DNA of 64,000 nucleotides from an uncultured Bacteroides sp. (GCA_947646015.1 CANSEY010000008.1:1-64000), one strand, 5' to 3'. Positions 22,439-31,530 are shown, counted from the first letter of the stretch. Notes: generated by a model from the letters alone, not told the origin. Translations and numbers: made by a program.

Positions 22439-23068
22439 ATGAAAAAGAAAATTCTTATGCTGTGCATGGGCTGTTTCCTTGTCAGCCTCACAGCGAAAGC
22501 CCAATGGGTAGTGAGCGACCCGGGCAATCTGGCGCAGGGAATCATCAATGCCGCCAAGAACATCGTTCACACGTCCTCCACTGCCACCAATATGGCGAAT
22601 AGTTTTCAGGAAACCGTGAAAATCTACCGGCAGGGCAAGGAGTATTACGACGGGCTTCGCAAGGTCAAGAACCTTGTCCGGGATGCCCGCAAGGTTCAGC
22701 AGACCATCCTGATGGTGGGCGATATCACGGACATCTATGTCACCAGCTTCGAGCGTATGCTCAGCGACCCGTATTTTACGCCGGAAGAACTGAGCGCGAT
22801 TGCTTTGGGGTACACCAAACTGCTGGAAGAAAGTGCCCATCTGCTGAACGATTTGAAGACGGTGGTCAACGAGAACGGGCTTTCCATGAACGACAAGGAA
22901 AGGATGGATATCATCGACCGCTGCTACAACGACATGTTGCAAAACCGCAGTCTGGTACAGTATTACACCAACAAGAACATCGGGGTGTCCTACCTGCGCG
23001 CCAAGAAACGGAACGACCTGGACCGCGTGATGGCACTCTACGGCTCACCGAACGAACGTTATTGGTAA
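22439..23068 (+). CDS. traI: TraI (DUF4141), periplasmic VirB5-like protein
   Basis: A 209-residue secreted protein with a clean signal peptide (KKKILMLCMGCFLVSLTAKA, cut before QWVVSD). The mature part is mostly helical, with the DUF4141 traits WVVSDPGNLAQGIINA and NKNIGVSYLRAKKRND near the C-terminus. It is the TraI protein of Bacteroides conjugative transposons and corresponds in position to VirB5. Confidence 0.9.
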   Translation: MKKKILMLCMGCFLVSLTAKAQWVVSDPGNLAQGIINAAKNIVHTSSTATNMANSFQETVKIYRQGKEYYDGLRKVKNLVRDARKVQQTILMVGDITDIYVTSFERMLSDPYFTPEELSAIALGYTKLLEESAHLLNDLKTVVNENGLSMNDKERMDIIDRCYNDMLQNRSLVQYYTNKNIGVSYLRAKKRNDLDRVMALYGSPNERYW

Positions 23069-23090
23069 TTATTCCTAATCCGCTTTCATT

Positions 23091-24095
23091 ATGTTATTGT
23101 TGGCTATAGATTTTGACAACCTGCATCAGATTTTACAGAATCTGTATGTGGAAATGATGCCGCTCTGCTCAAAGATGACCGGTGTGGCAAGAGGCCTTGC
23201 CGGTTTGGGAGCGCTTTTCTATGTGGCGTATCGTGTATGGCAGGCTCTGGTCCGTGCCGAGCCTGTGGATGTCTTTCCGCTTTTGCGTCCGTTCGCCTTG
23301 GGGCTTTGTATCATGTTCTTTCCGACACTCGTTCTGGGTACGCTGAACAGCATCCTCTCGCCCGTCGTGAAAGGGACCCATACCATATTGGAGTCGCAGA
23401 CCTTTGACATGAACGAGTACAGGGCGCAGAAGGACAAGCTGGAGACTGAGGCGATGAAACGGAATCCCGAGACAGCCTATCTGGTCGACAAGGAGACTTT
23501 TGACAACAGGCTGGACGAGCTGGGCGCGTTTGACGCTATAGAAGCCTGCGGAATGTATGTGGACCGTGCCATGTACAACATGAAAAGGGCCGTGCAGAAT
23601 TTCTTCCGCGAACTGCTGGAACTCCTGTTCAATGCGGCGGCGCTGGTCATCGACACGCTGAGGACATTCTTCCTGATCGTGCTTTCGATACTCGGTCCCG
23701 TTTCCTTTGCCATCTCCTGCTGGGACGGTTTCCAGGCTTCTCTCAGCCAGTGGTTCGTCCGCTACATCAGTATCTACCTGTGGCTTCCCGTAAGCGACCT
23801 GTTCAGCAGCGTGCTGGCGAGAATCCAGATATTGATGCTGCAGAGGGACATCGAACAGCTTTCCGACCCGGATTTCATCCCCGACAGCTCAAACGGGGTT
23901 TACATCACTTTCCTCATTATCGGCATCATCGGGTATTTCACCATCCCGACCGTATCGAACTGGATTGTGCAGGCCGGAGGCGGTGCGGGCAATTATGGAA
24001 AGAACGTGAACCAGGCGGCATCCAAGACAGGCTCCGTGGTGGCCGGGACTGCCGGAGCGGCGGTGGGAAACATTGCCGGCAGGCTTATCAAGTAA
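23091..24095 (+). CDS. traJ: TraJ, VirB6-like polytopic membrane protein
   Basis: A 334-residue inner-membrane protein with about five to six hydrophobic segments, for example LRPFALGLCIMFFPTLVLG, VIDTLRTFFLIVLSILGPV and ITFLIIGIIGYFTIPTVSNW. It ends in a Gly/Ala-rich tail (QAGGGAGNYGKNV). The family motif ILGPVSFAISCWDGF and WFVRYISIYLWLPVSD identifies CtnDOT-type TraJ. It should form part of the inner-membrane channel with TraF and TraG. Confidence 0.93.
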   Translation: MLLLAIDFDNLHQILQNLYVEMMPLCSKMTGVARGLAGLGALFYVAYRVWQALVRAEPVDVFPLLRPFALGLCIMFFPTLVLGTLNSILSPVVKGTHTILESQTFDMNEYRAQKDKLETEAMKRNPETAYLVDKETFDNRLDELGAFDAIEACGMYVDRAMYNMKRAVQNFFRELLELLFNAAALVIDTLRTFFLIVLSILGPVSFAISCWDGFQASLSQWFVRYISIYLWLPVSDLFSSVLARIQILMLQRDIEQLSDPDFIPDSSNGVYITFLIIGIIGYFTIPTVSNWIVQAGGGAGNYGKNVNQAASKTGSVVAGTAGAAVGNIAGRLIK

Positions 24096-24118
24096 TAACA
24101 GTATAAAACATTTACAGA

Positions 24119-24742
24119 ATGGAATTCAAATCATTGAAAAATATCGAGAGCAGCTTCCGACACCTGCGTCTGTTCGGAATCGTCTATCTGTGTGTATGCA
24201 CCCTGCTTGTGGGATTTTCCGTATGGAAGGCTTACAGTTTCGCGGAAGCGCAACGGGAGAAGATCTATGTGCTGGATGAAGGCAAGTCACTGATGCTGGC
24301 CCTTTCACAAGACCTGGAGCAGAACCGCCCGGTGGAAGCAAGGGAGCATGTCAGACGGTTCCACGAACTGTTCTTTACGCTCTCGCCCGACAAGAATGCG
24401 ATTGAAGGCAATATCCGGAGGGCCATGTTCCTCAGTGACCGTTCCGCCTATGCCCATTATGTGGATCTGGCAGAGCAGGGATATTACAACCGGATAATTT
24501 CGGGTAACGTGAACCAGCGTGTAGGGATTGACAGCGTCAAGTGCGATTTCCATACCTATCCGTATGAGGTCGTGACCTACGCGAAACTCTCCATTATCAG
24601 GGAGAAGAGCGTGACCGAGCGCAGCCTCGTCACGCGTGGCAGGCTGCTGAACTCCACCCGCAGCGACAATAATCCGCACGGCTTCATCCTCGAAGCCTTC
24701 CGTGTGGTGGAGAACAGGGATATAAGAGTGTATGACCGTTAA
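24119..24742 (+). CDS. traK: TraK, VirB8-like protein
   Basis: A 207-residue bitopic protein with one N-terminal membrane anchor (LFGIVYLCVCTLLVGFSVW, residues 18-36) and a periplasmic domain of about 165 residues. Motifs SLMLALSQDLEQNRPVEARE, DRSAYAHYVDLAEQGYYNRI and GRLLNSTRSDNNPHGFILE are characteristic of Bacteroidetes TraK. It is predicted to scaffold the complex as VirB8 does. Confidence 0.93.
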   Translation: MEFKSLKNIESSFRHLRLFGIVYLCVCTLLVGFSVWKAYSFAEAQREKIYVLDEGKSLMLALSQDLEQNRPVEAREHVRRFHELFFTLSPDKNAIEGNIRRAMFLSDRSAYAHYVDLAEQGYYNRIISGNVNQRVGIDSVKCDFHTYPYEVVTYAKLSIIREKSVTERSLVTRGRLLNSTRSDNNPHGFILEAFRVVENRDIRVYDR

Positions 24743-24754
24743 AATTCAGAATGT

Positions 24755-25060
24755 ATGAAAAAGATGTTTGTAAAAATCAAGGAATCCGTGGAAGAAAAGC
24801 TGCGGAAGCTGTGTGCCGGGCTTAGCCCGGAAAAGAGAGTGCCGGCAATTGTCATGCTGGCTGCCCTGTTTGCCATCGGAAATTTCTATATGATTTTCCG
24901 TGCCATCCATGACATCGGACGGGAGGATGTACGGCCGGAAATCATAGAGATACCCCCGATAGAAATTCCGGATGTCGTTCCTGCCGATACACTCCCGGAT
25001 AAAAGGGTGCAGGAAATGGAAGAGTTTTTTAACCGATTCAATCAGAAAGAAAATGAGTAA
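24755..25060 (+). CDS. traL: TraL (DUF3989) small membrane protein
   Basis: A 101-residue protein with a cytoplasmic basic start, one membrane segment (VPAIVMLAALFAIGNFYMIF, about residues 28-47) and a Pro/Glu/Ile-rich periplasmic tail (EIIEIPPIEIPDVVPADT). This is the DUF3989/TraL pattern. It overlaps the start of traM by 8 bp, indicating coupled translation. Confidence 0.88.
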   Translation: MKKMFVKIKESVEEKLRKLCAGLSPEKRVPAIVMLAALFAIGNFYMIFRAIHDIGREDVRPEIIEIPPIEIPDVVPADTLPDKRVQEMEEFFNRFNQKENE

Positions 25061-26321
25061 TGACGTCAATAAATTGAAACAGAGGCTGGAAATCAGGAAA
25101 TACCTGGTTTTTGCCGGGATGTTCCTCCTGTTCCTCGGAGCGATGTGGCTCATTTTCGCACCGTCCGAAGAGGAAAAAAAGAAAGAGAAAAAAAATGCGG
25201 GATTCAACACCGAGCTTCCCGATCCGAGGGAAGCGGGCATAGAAGGGGACAAGATTGCCGCCTATGAGCAGGCTGACATGAAACGCAAACAGACGGAAAA
25301 ACTGCGTACGCTGGAGGATTTCTCCGGGATGGCAGACGGGAACTCCGGGACTGTCGTGGAATTGTCACCGGATGCGGATGCCAAGGATGGCAGTTCTCGT
25401 GAAGGTGACAGAAGGAATGAAGCCTGTTCTTCATCCGTCTCCGCCTACAATGACATCAACAGGACGCTCGGCAACTTTTACGAGTCACCGCAGGAAGATC
25501 CGGAGAAGGAGGCGTTGAAAGCCGAGGTGGAACAACTCAAGCAGGCGGTCGCCGCACAGAACGCGCAGCCGGGTTACGAGGAGCAGGTAGCTCTCCTGGA
25601 AAAATCCTATGAGCTTGCGGCCAGGTATATGCCGGGCAATGGCAGTGTGAATACGGACAGCCGTTCCGATAATGAAAGTCCCGGGCGGAACGGAAAGGCG
25701 AAAGCCGTTCCCGTGGGGCTGGTTTCCACACCGGTGGTATCATCGTTGCCGCAGCCTGTCAGTGATTCTATACAGCTTACAGGAATGGCACAACCGGAAA
25801 GATTCCACACGCCAATCGGTCATAAAGAAGAGAGAAATGTGAGGAATACCATCCGGGCCTGCATCCACGGGGACCAGACCGTCATCAGCGGTCAGGGAGT
25901 GAGGATGAGACTGCTGGAGCCAATGCGTGTAGGGAAGCATATCCTGCCCAAAAACTCCCTGCTTACCGGAGAAGGGCGCATACAGGGTGAAAGGCTTCAC
26001 GTCAATATCCTTCAGGTGGAATATGGCGGTACCATCATCCCCGTGGAACTTGCCGTGTATGACAATGACGGACAGGGCGGCATCTTCATTCCGGGGTCAA
26101 TGGAGGCTAACGCCGTCAGGGAGGTTGCCGCCAATCTGGGGCAGAATCTCGGCACGAGCATCTCCATCACCAACCAGTCGGCAGGTGACCAGCTGCTTTC
26201 CGAACTCGGAAAGGGTGCCATACAAGGTGTCTCGCAGTACATATCCCGGAAGATGCGTGAAGAGAAGGCGCATCTCAAGTCAGGCTATACCCTGATGCTT
26301 TATCAAGACAACGATCAATAA
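25053..26321 (+). CDS. traM: TraM, VirB10-like protein
   Basis: A 422-residue bitopic protein. The short cytoplasmic start MSNDVNKLKQRLEIRKYL and membrane anchor VFAGMFLLFLGAMWLIFA are followed by a long variable linker and a conserved C-terminal domain (residues about 250-420) with TIRACIHGDQTVISGQGVRMRLLEP and PKNSLLTGEGRIQGERL. It likely spans the periplasm as VirB10 does. The open frame reaches 27 codons further upstream inside traL; the ATG at 25053 fits the family. Confidence 0.92.
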   Translation: MSNDVNKLKQRLEIRKYLVFAGMFLLFLGAMWLIFAPSEEEKKKEKKNAGFNTELPDPREAGIEGDKIAAYEQADMKRKQTEKLRTLEDFSGMADGNSGTVVELSPDADAKDGSSREGDRRNEACSSSVSAYNDINRTLGNFYESPQEDPEKEALKAEVEQLKQAVAAQNAQPGYEEQVALLEKSYELAARYMPGNGSVNTDSRSDNESPGRNGKAKAVPVGLVSTPVVSSLPQPVSDSIQLTGMAQPERFHTPIGHKEERNVRNTIRACIHGDQTVISGQGVRMRLLEPMRVGKHILPKNSLLTGEGRIQGERLHVNILQVEYGGTIIPVELAVYDNDGQGGIFIPGSMEANAVREVAANLGQNLGTSISITNQSAGDQLLSELGKGAIQGVSQYISRKMREEKAHLKSGYTLMLYQDNDQ

Positions 26322-26344
26322 CAATCCATTAAAATTCAATCGAC

Positions 26345-27328
26345 ATGAAAAAGTTTTTTGTAATGCTTGCCCTTGCATGGGGCACTGTGGGCGCTTTCGC
26401 CCAAAATGAAGCCGACAGCGTAGCGGCGGTAAACAATGCCGTCACACTGGCCAAGGAAGTGTATCCTCAAAAAGAGGAGGACGGAGACCTCTATCACGGT
26501 CTGACCCGTAAACTCACCTTTGACAGGATGATACCTCCATACGGGCTGGAAGTGACCTATGGAAAGACCACGCACATCATTTTCCCGTCATCGGTGCGTT
26601 ATGTGGATCTCGGTTCTCCGAACCTCATTGCAGGCAAGGCGGACGGTGCGGAGAATGTCATCCGTGTAAAGACCACCGTGAAGGACTTCCGTGAGGAGAC
26701 CAACATGTCCGTGATTACCGAAAGCGGAAGTTTTTACACCTTCAATGTGAAGTATGCGGAAGAGCCGCTGCTGCTGAATATCGAGATGAAGGATTTCATT
26801 CATGACGGAAGTGAGGTGAACCGCCCCAACAACGCCCTTGACATCTACCTGAAGGAATTGGGCTGTGAATCGCCTAAATTGGTACACCTTATCTCGAAGT
26901 CCATCCACAAGGACAACAGACGGCACATCAAGCATATCGGAAGCAAGGCGTTCGGCATCCAGTACCTGCTCCGCGGACTCTATACGCACAACGGCTTGCT
27001 TTATTTTCATACACAGATAAAGAACCGGTCCAACGTGCCTTATGAGGTGGATTTCGTGACTTTTAAAATTGTGGACAAGAAGCTGATGAAACGTACCGCC
27101 ATTCAGGAACAGGTGATATTCCCACTGCGTGCTTACGACTATGTAACGTCCGTCGCGGGGAAAAAGGACGGGCGCACCGTTTTCGTCTTCGACAAATTCA
27201 CCATCCCCTCGGACAAGGTGCTGATGGTGGAGATGCACGAGAAAGGCGGTGGCAGACACCAGACCTTCACCGTGGAAAGTGAGGACATCGTGAGAGCCGG
27301 GGTTATCAACGAACTTAAAGTGAAGTAG
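26345..27328 (+). CDS. traN: TraN (DUF4138), VirB9-like protein
   Basis: A 327-residue exported protein with signal peptide KKFFVMLALAWGTVGAFAQ. A beta-rich N-terminal domain contains THIIFPSSVRYVDLGSPNLIAGKADGAENVIRVK-type sequence, the hallmark of TraN, and the C-terminal half has GLLYFHTQIKNRSNVPYEVDF. VirB9-like proteins build the outer-membrane core with VirB10. It starts 23 bp after traM and is separated from traO by 2 bp. Confidence 0.93.
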   Translation: MKKFFVMLALAWGTVGAFAQNEADSVAAVNNAVTLAKEVYPQKEEDGDLYHGLTRKLTFDRMIPPYGLEVTYGKTTHIIFPSSVRYVDLGSPNLIAGKADGAENVIRVKTTVKDFREETNMSVITESGSFYTFNVKYAEEPLLLNIEMKDFIHDGSEVNRPNNALDIYLKELGCESPKLVHLISKSIHKDNRRHIKHIGSKAFGIQYLLRGLYTHNGLLYFHTQIKNRSNVPYEVDFVTFKIVDKKLMKRTAIQEQVIFPLRAYDYVTSVAGKKDGRTVFVFDKFTIPSDKVLMVEMHEKGGGRHQTFTVESEDIVRAGVINELKVK

Positions 27329-27330
27329 CC

Positions 27331-27903
27331 ATGAAGAAGTATCTGTTCCTTTTTGTTACAGCCGTGTCGCTTGCCCTGTTTTCAGGGCGGGCGCACGCCC
27401 AGCGGTACCTGCCCGGGATGAAGGGCGTGGAACTGCGCGGAGGATTTGCGAACGGCTCAAAGTCCCCCTTGAATTATTATACCGGATTTGCCGTTTCCGG
27501 ATACACCCCAAAAGCCAACCGCTGGGTCATAGGCGCCGAGTATCTGATGAAGAATTATGGGTATCGGGATGCGAGCGTACCCCGTGCGCAGTTCACGGCA
27601 GAAGGCGGCTATTATCTGAAATTCCTGTCTGATCCGACAAAGACGGTCTTCCTCTCGGTCGGCGGTTCCGCACTGGCCGGCTATGAGACCGTGAACTGGG
27701 GCGAGAGGATACTGTATGACGGTTCGAGGCTGCTCGCCAAGGATGCGTTTGTCTATGGCGGCGCGATAACCCTGGAACTTGAGGCATACGTGACAGACCG
27801 CATCGTCCTTCTTGCCGCTATCCGGGAACGTGTATTGTGGGGAAGCTCGCTGGACCTGTTCACGACACAATTCGGTCTGGGTGTCAAATTCATAATCCAT
27901 TAG
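27331..27903 (+). CDS. traO: TraO, outer-membrane-associated conjugation protein
   Basis: A 190-residue protein with a signal peptide (YLFLFVTAVSLALFSGRAHA) and a beta-rich mature part with many aromatic and Gly residues: GVELRGGFANGS, YYLKFLSDPTKTVFLSVGGSA, QFGLGVKFIIH. The C-terminal aromatic-rich strand suggests a small outer-membrane beta-barrel. It matches TraO of CTnDOT-type elements in size and place. The exact role is not known. Confidence 0.9.
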   Translation: MKKYLFLFVTAVSLALFSGRAHAQRYLPGMKGVELRGGFANGSKSPLNYYTGFAVSGYTPKANRWVIGAEYLMKNYGYRDASVPRAQFTAEGGYYLKFLSDPTKTVFLSVGGSALAGYETVNWGERILYDGSRLLAKDAFVYGGAITLELEAYVTDRIVLLAAIRERVLWGSSLDLFTTQFGLGVKFIIH

Positions 27904-27916
27904 AACCGTATCGCTT

Positions 27917-28783
27917 ATGACTATAGAAGAGATAAGAGACATTCCAATCGCCGTTTTTCTGGCACGGATGGGATATGAACCGGCAAGAAGACGGGGGGAT
28001 GAATATTGGTATCTGGCCCCGTACCGGGAGGAGCGCACCGCCTCGTTCCAGTTGAATGTCCGTAAGGATATATGGCATGACTTCGGTACCGGACAGGGAG
28101 GCGACATATTCACCCTTGCGGGGGAGTTTATCGGCAGCGGGGATTTCAAGGCGCAGGCCAGGTTCATCACAGGGATATGGGGCGGTCTTGCTCCCGAACA
28201 CAAGACCGTTTCCCGTTCCGGGGAAAATGACAGGGAAGATTCCCATAGGCAGGAAAGTTTCACGAAGGTACAGTCCGGACCGCTGCACAACAGCGTCCTG
28301 CTCCGTTATCTGGCGGAACGTGGCATTAGCGGTGATGTGGCTATGCCGAACTGCAAGGAGATCAGGTACACCTTGCACGGGAAGCGGTATTTCGCCATCG
28401 GTTTCAGGAATGTCAGCGGTGGGTACGAGGTGCGCAACCGCTTTTTTAAGGCCAGTCTCTCTCCGAAAGACATTTCGCTGATGGACAACGGTTCGGATAC
28501 TTGCAATCTCTTCGAGGGGTTTATCGACTGCCTCTCGTGGATGCAACTCGAATTGGGATGTGGCGACGACTATCTCGTACTGAACTCGGTGGCATTGCTG
28601 GAACGCTCGTTCCCCGTTCTTGACAGATATGAGAGAGTCAACTGTTACCTGGACCGGGACGAAGCCGGACGGCGCACGCTGGAGGCGCTCCGCAAACGCT
28701 ATGCGGATAAAATAGTGGACTGTTCCTCTTTGTACAAAGGATACAAGGATCTGAACGAATACCTGCAGAACAAGTTTCTGTAA
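27917..28783 (+). CDS. traP: TraP, Toprim-type DNA primase
   Basis: A 288-residue primase-like protein. The N-terminal part keeps the CHC2-like context (APYREERTASFQLN, DFGTGQGGDIFTL) but lacks the usual zinc-binding cysteines. The C-terminal Toprim domain has NLFEGFIDCLSWM (catalytic Glu) and VNCYLDRDEAGRRTL (acidic D-x-D). It probably primes the complementary strand after transfer. It is the only cytoplasmic replication-type gene inside the tra operon. Confidence 0.88.
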   Translation: MTIEEIRDIPIAVFLARMGYEPARRRGDEYWYLAPYREERTASFQLNVRKDIWHDFGTGQGGDIFTLAGEFIGSGDFKAQARFITGIWGGLAPEHKTVSRSGENDREDSHRQESFTKVQSGPLHNSVLLRYLAERGISGDVAMPNCKEIRYTLHGKRYFAIGFRNVSGGYEVRNRFFKASLSPKDISLMDNGSDTCNLFEGFIDCLSWMQLELGCGDDYLVLNSVALLERSFPVLDRYERVNCYLDRDEAGRRTLEALRKRYADKIVDCSSLYKGYKDLNEYLQNKFL

Positions 28784-28822
28784 AAATAGAATTAAGTATA
28801 ACGTATTAAAATCTGATTGAAT

Positions 28823-29329
28823 ATGAATGCATTGAATAAAAAAAGAGAATTGGCCGGAATGATGGCAATCCTGTTCCTGGGTCTGGCGGCTTGTCTGTTG
28901 TCCGCCTGCAATGATGAAATGGATGTACAGCAGTCCTATCCGTTCAAGGTGGAGACCCTGCCTGTCCCCACACGTATTGTGAAAGGTGAGACGGTGGAAA
29001 TACGGTGTGAACTCAAACGTGAAGGACGGTTTTCCGATGCCCGCTACACCATCCGATATTTCCAGCCGGACGGCAAGGGTACACTCCGTATGGATGACGG
29101 GATAGTGTTGCTGCCCAATGACCGCTATCCCCTTGACAGGGAGGTGTTCAGGCTATACTACACTTCTGAAAGCGAGAACCAGCAGACGATAGACATCTAT
29201 TTCGAGGACAACAGCGAACCGGCACAGATTTGCCAATTGACTTTTGATTTCAACAACGAGGCGGAGGACGAGGATTCCGTCGTGACTGCGGATAGCAAGG
29301 AATTGCCGGTCACAATTGTCGGACACTAA
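28823..29329 (+). CDS. traQ: TraQ (DUF3872) lipoprotein
   Basis: A 168-residue protein. A hydrophobic signal sequence (MMAILFLGLAACLLSACNDE) ends in a lipobox, so Cys is probably lipidated. The mature part is beta-rich (TRIVKGETVEIRCELKREG, DARYTIRYFQPDGKG), fitting DUF3872/TraQ. The ATG at 28823 is preferred over a TTG two codons upstream. It is the last classical tra gene, followed after 13 bp by a lysozyme gene. Confidence 0.9.
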   Translation: MNALNKKRELAGMMAILFLGLAACLLSACNDEMDVQQSYPFKVETLPVPTRIVKGETVEIRCELKREGRFSDARYTIRYFQPDGKGTLRMDDGIVLLPNDRYPLDREVFRLYYTSESENQQTIDIYFEDNSEPAQICQLTFDFNNEAEDEDSVVTADSKELPVTIVGH

Positions 29330-29342
29330 GCCGGTCCTGCCT

Positions 29343-29858
29343 ATGATGAAGTTAAAAGCAATATGGTTTGCGGTGCTTTCCATCACGGTCTTTTTTCCGG
29401 GTATGCCGTCGAGGGCGGAGAATCCGATAAAGGCAAGTCCGGACAGGTTCAGTATTGCGGTCGAGTGTGTCAAGCGATTCGAGGGTTGGCATGGAGAGAA
29501 AAAGCATTGGCCTTATGTCGGGTGGGGGCACAAAGTTCTTCCCGGGGAGAGGTTTACCAACAGTATTACAAAAGCACAAGGTGATTCCATTCTGAGAGCA
29601 GACCTCCGTAAGTTGTGCCGTATGTTCAGTTATCTGGGACGTGATTCTTTGATCGTTAGTGTTCTTGCGTATAATGTGGGCTGTTCCCGTATCAAAGGGT
29701 ATGGAAAAATACCCAAGAGCCGGCTGTTGAAAAAACTGGAGTCGGGTGACCGCGATATCTATAAGGAATATGTCTCCTTCAGATGCTACAAGGGGAAAGT
29801 GGTTCCGAGCATCGAACGGAGAAGGAAAGTGGAATATATGCTGCTTTTTGAGAAGTAA
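29343..29858 (+). CDS. Secreted GH24-type lysozyme
   Basis: A 171-residue phage-type lysozyme (muramidase). The signal sequence (KAIWFAVLSITVFFPGMPSRA) is followed by CVKRFEGWHGEKKHWPYVGWGHKV, the GH24 catalytic Glu and Thr/Gly-Gly-His-like region, and later VLAYNVGCSRIKGYGKIPKS. It should locally open peptidoglycan so the secretion complex can be assembled, as VirB1-type enzymes do. It ends the traE operon. The start is chosen at the first ATG giving a proper signal peptide. Confidence 0.9.
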   Translation: MMKLKAIWFAVLSITVFFPGMPSRAENPIKASPDRFSIAVECVKRFEGWHGEKKHWPYVGWGHKVLPGERFTNSITKAQGDSILRADLRKLCRMFSYLGRDSLIVSVLAYNVGCSRIKGYGKIPKSRLLKKLESGDRDIYKEYVSFRCYKGKVVPSIERRRKVEYMLLFEK

Positions 29859-29865
29859 ATGAAAA

Positions 29866-29908
29866 AGGGAGAATCTTTCAGTTGTTTTCGACTGTCAGGT
29901 TCTCCCTT
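29866..29908. terminator. Bidirectional terminator after the tra operon
   Basis: AAGGGAGAA pairs with TTCTCCCTT, with AGT/ACT extending the stem near the loop. It lies between the rightward lysozyme and the leftward DUF3871-like gene. Confidence 0.8.
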
Positions 29909-29949
29909 ATGCGTATTGTCGGAATCAGGCCATTTGTGCGGCTTGTATG

Positions 29950-30876
29950 TCAGCTTACCGGAACGGCATCCTGTACTTCAGCTGCTTCCGGCAGATGGGA
30001 AAGCAGTAGTTCCGCCATTGCTCCGTTTTGTGGAATCAGTGCCGGGAAGTCCGTTTTTCCGGGCTTGTATATCTCTGTGGCTATATTGTATAGCTCCCAA
30101 GCGGTAATCTGCCCTTTGGTCATAGCCAGTTTAAGCACCTCTTCCGTGAATATAGAAATTTGCCCTTGGTTCAGAGGATAGGTTTCCACGGAGGATGACA
30201 GATTCCTGTCCGAACTGTCGTGGGAGACGCGCAACGCGGTCAACAGACCTATATACATATAGATTTCCTCCATAGATATAACCCGGCGTTTCAGCCGTTG
30301 TATGCGTTCGATGTCCTCGTTCATGTTCACCTCGAAATTGGCAAGCCAGCCGTCCACGGTTTCGAACAACTCTTCCGTCGAGACTTTCTTCTTGCCGTAA
30401 TTGCAGACACTTCGCTCGGGTGAAAGGATACACTGGTTATGACAGATTAGCACGCAGGGACCTATGGCTGCCTGTATGCCGTCCTGGTGGTAGGCGACGA
30501 CCAATGTTGTGGTCAGTTCGTCCGTCTCCCAGTCCTTGATCCGGATGGTGGCGAAGATACGGCGCAGGATGTGCGCTTCCACGGCTTTTTCGCCATGTGT
30601 CTGTTCCACCTGCGGAAGGATGCTTACTCCCGGCTGCGTCTTGTTCCTGTTCTGGGCCGCGAAGATTTCCTCCACCTCATAGTCGAGATTGTATTTCTCG
30701 CAGATGTCCATCATGCGCCGGATGACCTGGTAATGGTAGATACCTTGCACCGGGTTGTTGTAGATGTCGTTTTCCTTGTAGGTACGCTGAAGCGTCTCGA
30801 AGTTCATCACTTCAATTCCGTTTTTCTGGAAGTCAAACTGCTGTTGTCTTTCCATTACTGCCAATGTCGTTTCCAT
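29950..30876 (-). CDS. DUF3871/DUF932-like ICE protein
   Basis: A 308-residue soluble protein that resembles the DUF3871 (DUF932-related) proteins of Bacteroides conjugative transposons: VVAYHQDGIQAAIGPCVLICHNQCIL in the middle and GKTDFPALIPQNGAMAELLL near the end. DUF932 relatives are found on phages and plasmids; their activity is unknown. It is the second gene of the short operon headed by the DUF4120 gene and structured element C. It is a plausible anti-defence or establishment gene, by context only. Confidence 0.65.
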   Translation of the reverse strand: METTLAVMERQQQFDFQKNGIEVMNFETLQRTYKENDIYNNPVQGIYHYQVIRRMMDICEKYNLDYEVEEIFAAQNRNKTQPGVSILPQVEQTHGEKAVEAHILRRIFATIRIKDWETDELTTTLVVAYHQDGIQAAIGPCVLICHNQCILSPERSVCNYGKKKVSTEELFETVDGWLANFEVNMNEDIERIQRLKRRVISMEEIYMYIGLLTALRVSHDSSDRNLSSSVETYPLNQGQISIFTEEVLKLAMTKGQITAWELYNIATEIYKPGKTDFPALIPQNGAMAELLLSHLPEAAEVQDAVPVS

Positions 30877-30918
30877 AATCTTGAATTTTATGAAGTTAAT
30901 ACTGTCGTTTGTCTTTTA

Positions 30919-31209
30919 TCAGGTGTGTATCTGCCATCCGTGGAACGGTTGTAGTGTTACGGCAAAAGAGCGGTCCGGTATTCCGTGATAGAGCAGACCG
31001 CCCACGATGCCTGTCCTTCCGTCGGGATAACATTGTGTAAAGCCGAACGAGTACGGGGCATGGTCATAGTAGAGTGAGATTTCGCAGGGATGGTCGGGAT
31101 TTTCTTCCCAGCTCTTCAACCGCTCCAGGCATTTTTGGAGCGAGGTGTCACCGATGGATTCGGCATAACGCTTTACATTCTCGAAATGTTCTTCATTCAG
31201 GATTTTCAT
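30919..31209 (-). CDS. DUF4120 protein (96 aa)
   Basis: A 96-residue protein with the DUF4120 features: LNEEHFENVKRYAESIGDTSLQKCLERL at the start and the conserved end FAVTLQPFHGWQIHT. It is soluble and unassigned in function. It is the first gene behind structured element C, whose base is 48 bp upstream, and is followed by the DUF3871-like gene 42 bp on. Confidence 0.82.
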   Translation of the reverse strand: MKILNEEHFENVKRYAESIGDTSLQKCLERLKSWEENPDHPCEISLYYDHAPYSFGFTQCYPDGRTGIVGGLLYHGIPDRSFAVTLQPFHGWQIHT

Positions 31210-31256
31210 GACTTTTGAATTTTATCTGTTAAACACGTCCGGCTCCGGGAGCCGGT

Positions 31257-31430
31257 ATTTTTATTTCTCGCCTGCCAGACTGTCCCGTGATCGTACCCGC
31301 AAGGTTTGGCGAAAGAAAATACCGCAGCCGTCAGGCGAGGATGATTTTCTTTCAGCCAACCCCGCAAGGGGCCTGACCTTGACAGGGTACACCGGACACG
31401 GGACTACCTTTGCAGGGTGGGAAATAAAAT
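31257..31430 (-). promoter_or_regulatory. Structured element C (candidate single-strand promoter)
   Basis: The outer stem ATTTTTATTTC..GCCTGC pairs with GCAGG..GAAATAAAAT. The middle stem pairs GTCCCGTG with CACGGGAC, TACCC with GGGTA and CAAGGT with ACCTTG. The inner arm GAAAGAAAAT pairs exactly with ATTTTCTTTC. The apex is at 31318-31346. The 3-prime arm has CCTTG, 23 nt, TACCTTTG (31405-31412). A separate small hairpin GGCTCC/GGAGCC lies at 31240-31254 on the gene side. Confidence 0.72.
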
Positions 31431-31503
31431 ACACGGTAGTGTGCTTTGCATGGTCTGTGGCGATTCTCTTCCTGATTTGTTCGCCATTGCCGGACAAAAG
31501 ATG

Positions 31504-31511
31504 TATTTTTG
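31504..31511 (+). promoter_or_regulatory. Promoter of the 114-aa gene
   Basis: TATTTTTG fits TAnnTTTG, with TTGCC about 20 bp upstream as a -33 box. It lies 19 bp before the start codon. Confidence 0.65.
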
Positions 31512-31530
31512 CAATTCTAATTTCAGTTTT

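Noticed and set aside
31417-31530. Upstream extension of the 114-aa gene
   Set aside because: It begins inside structured element C and lies upstream of the promoter box at 31504-31511.
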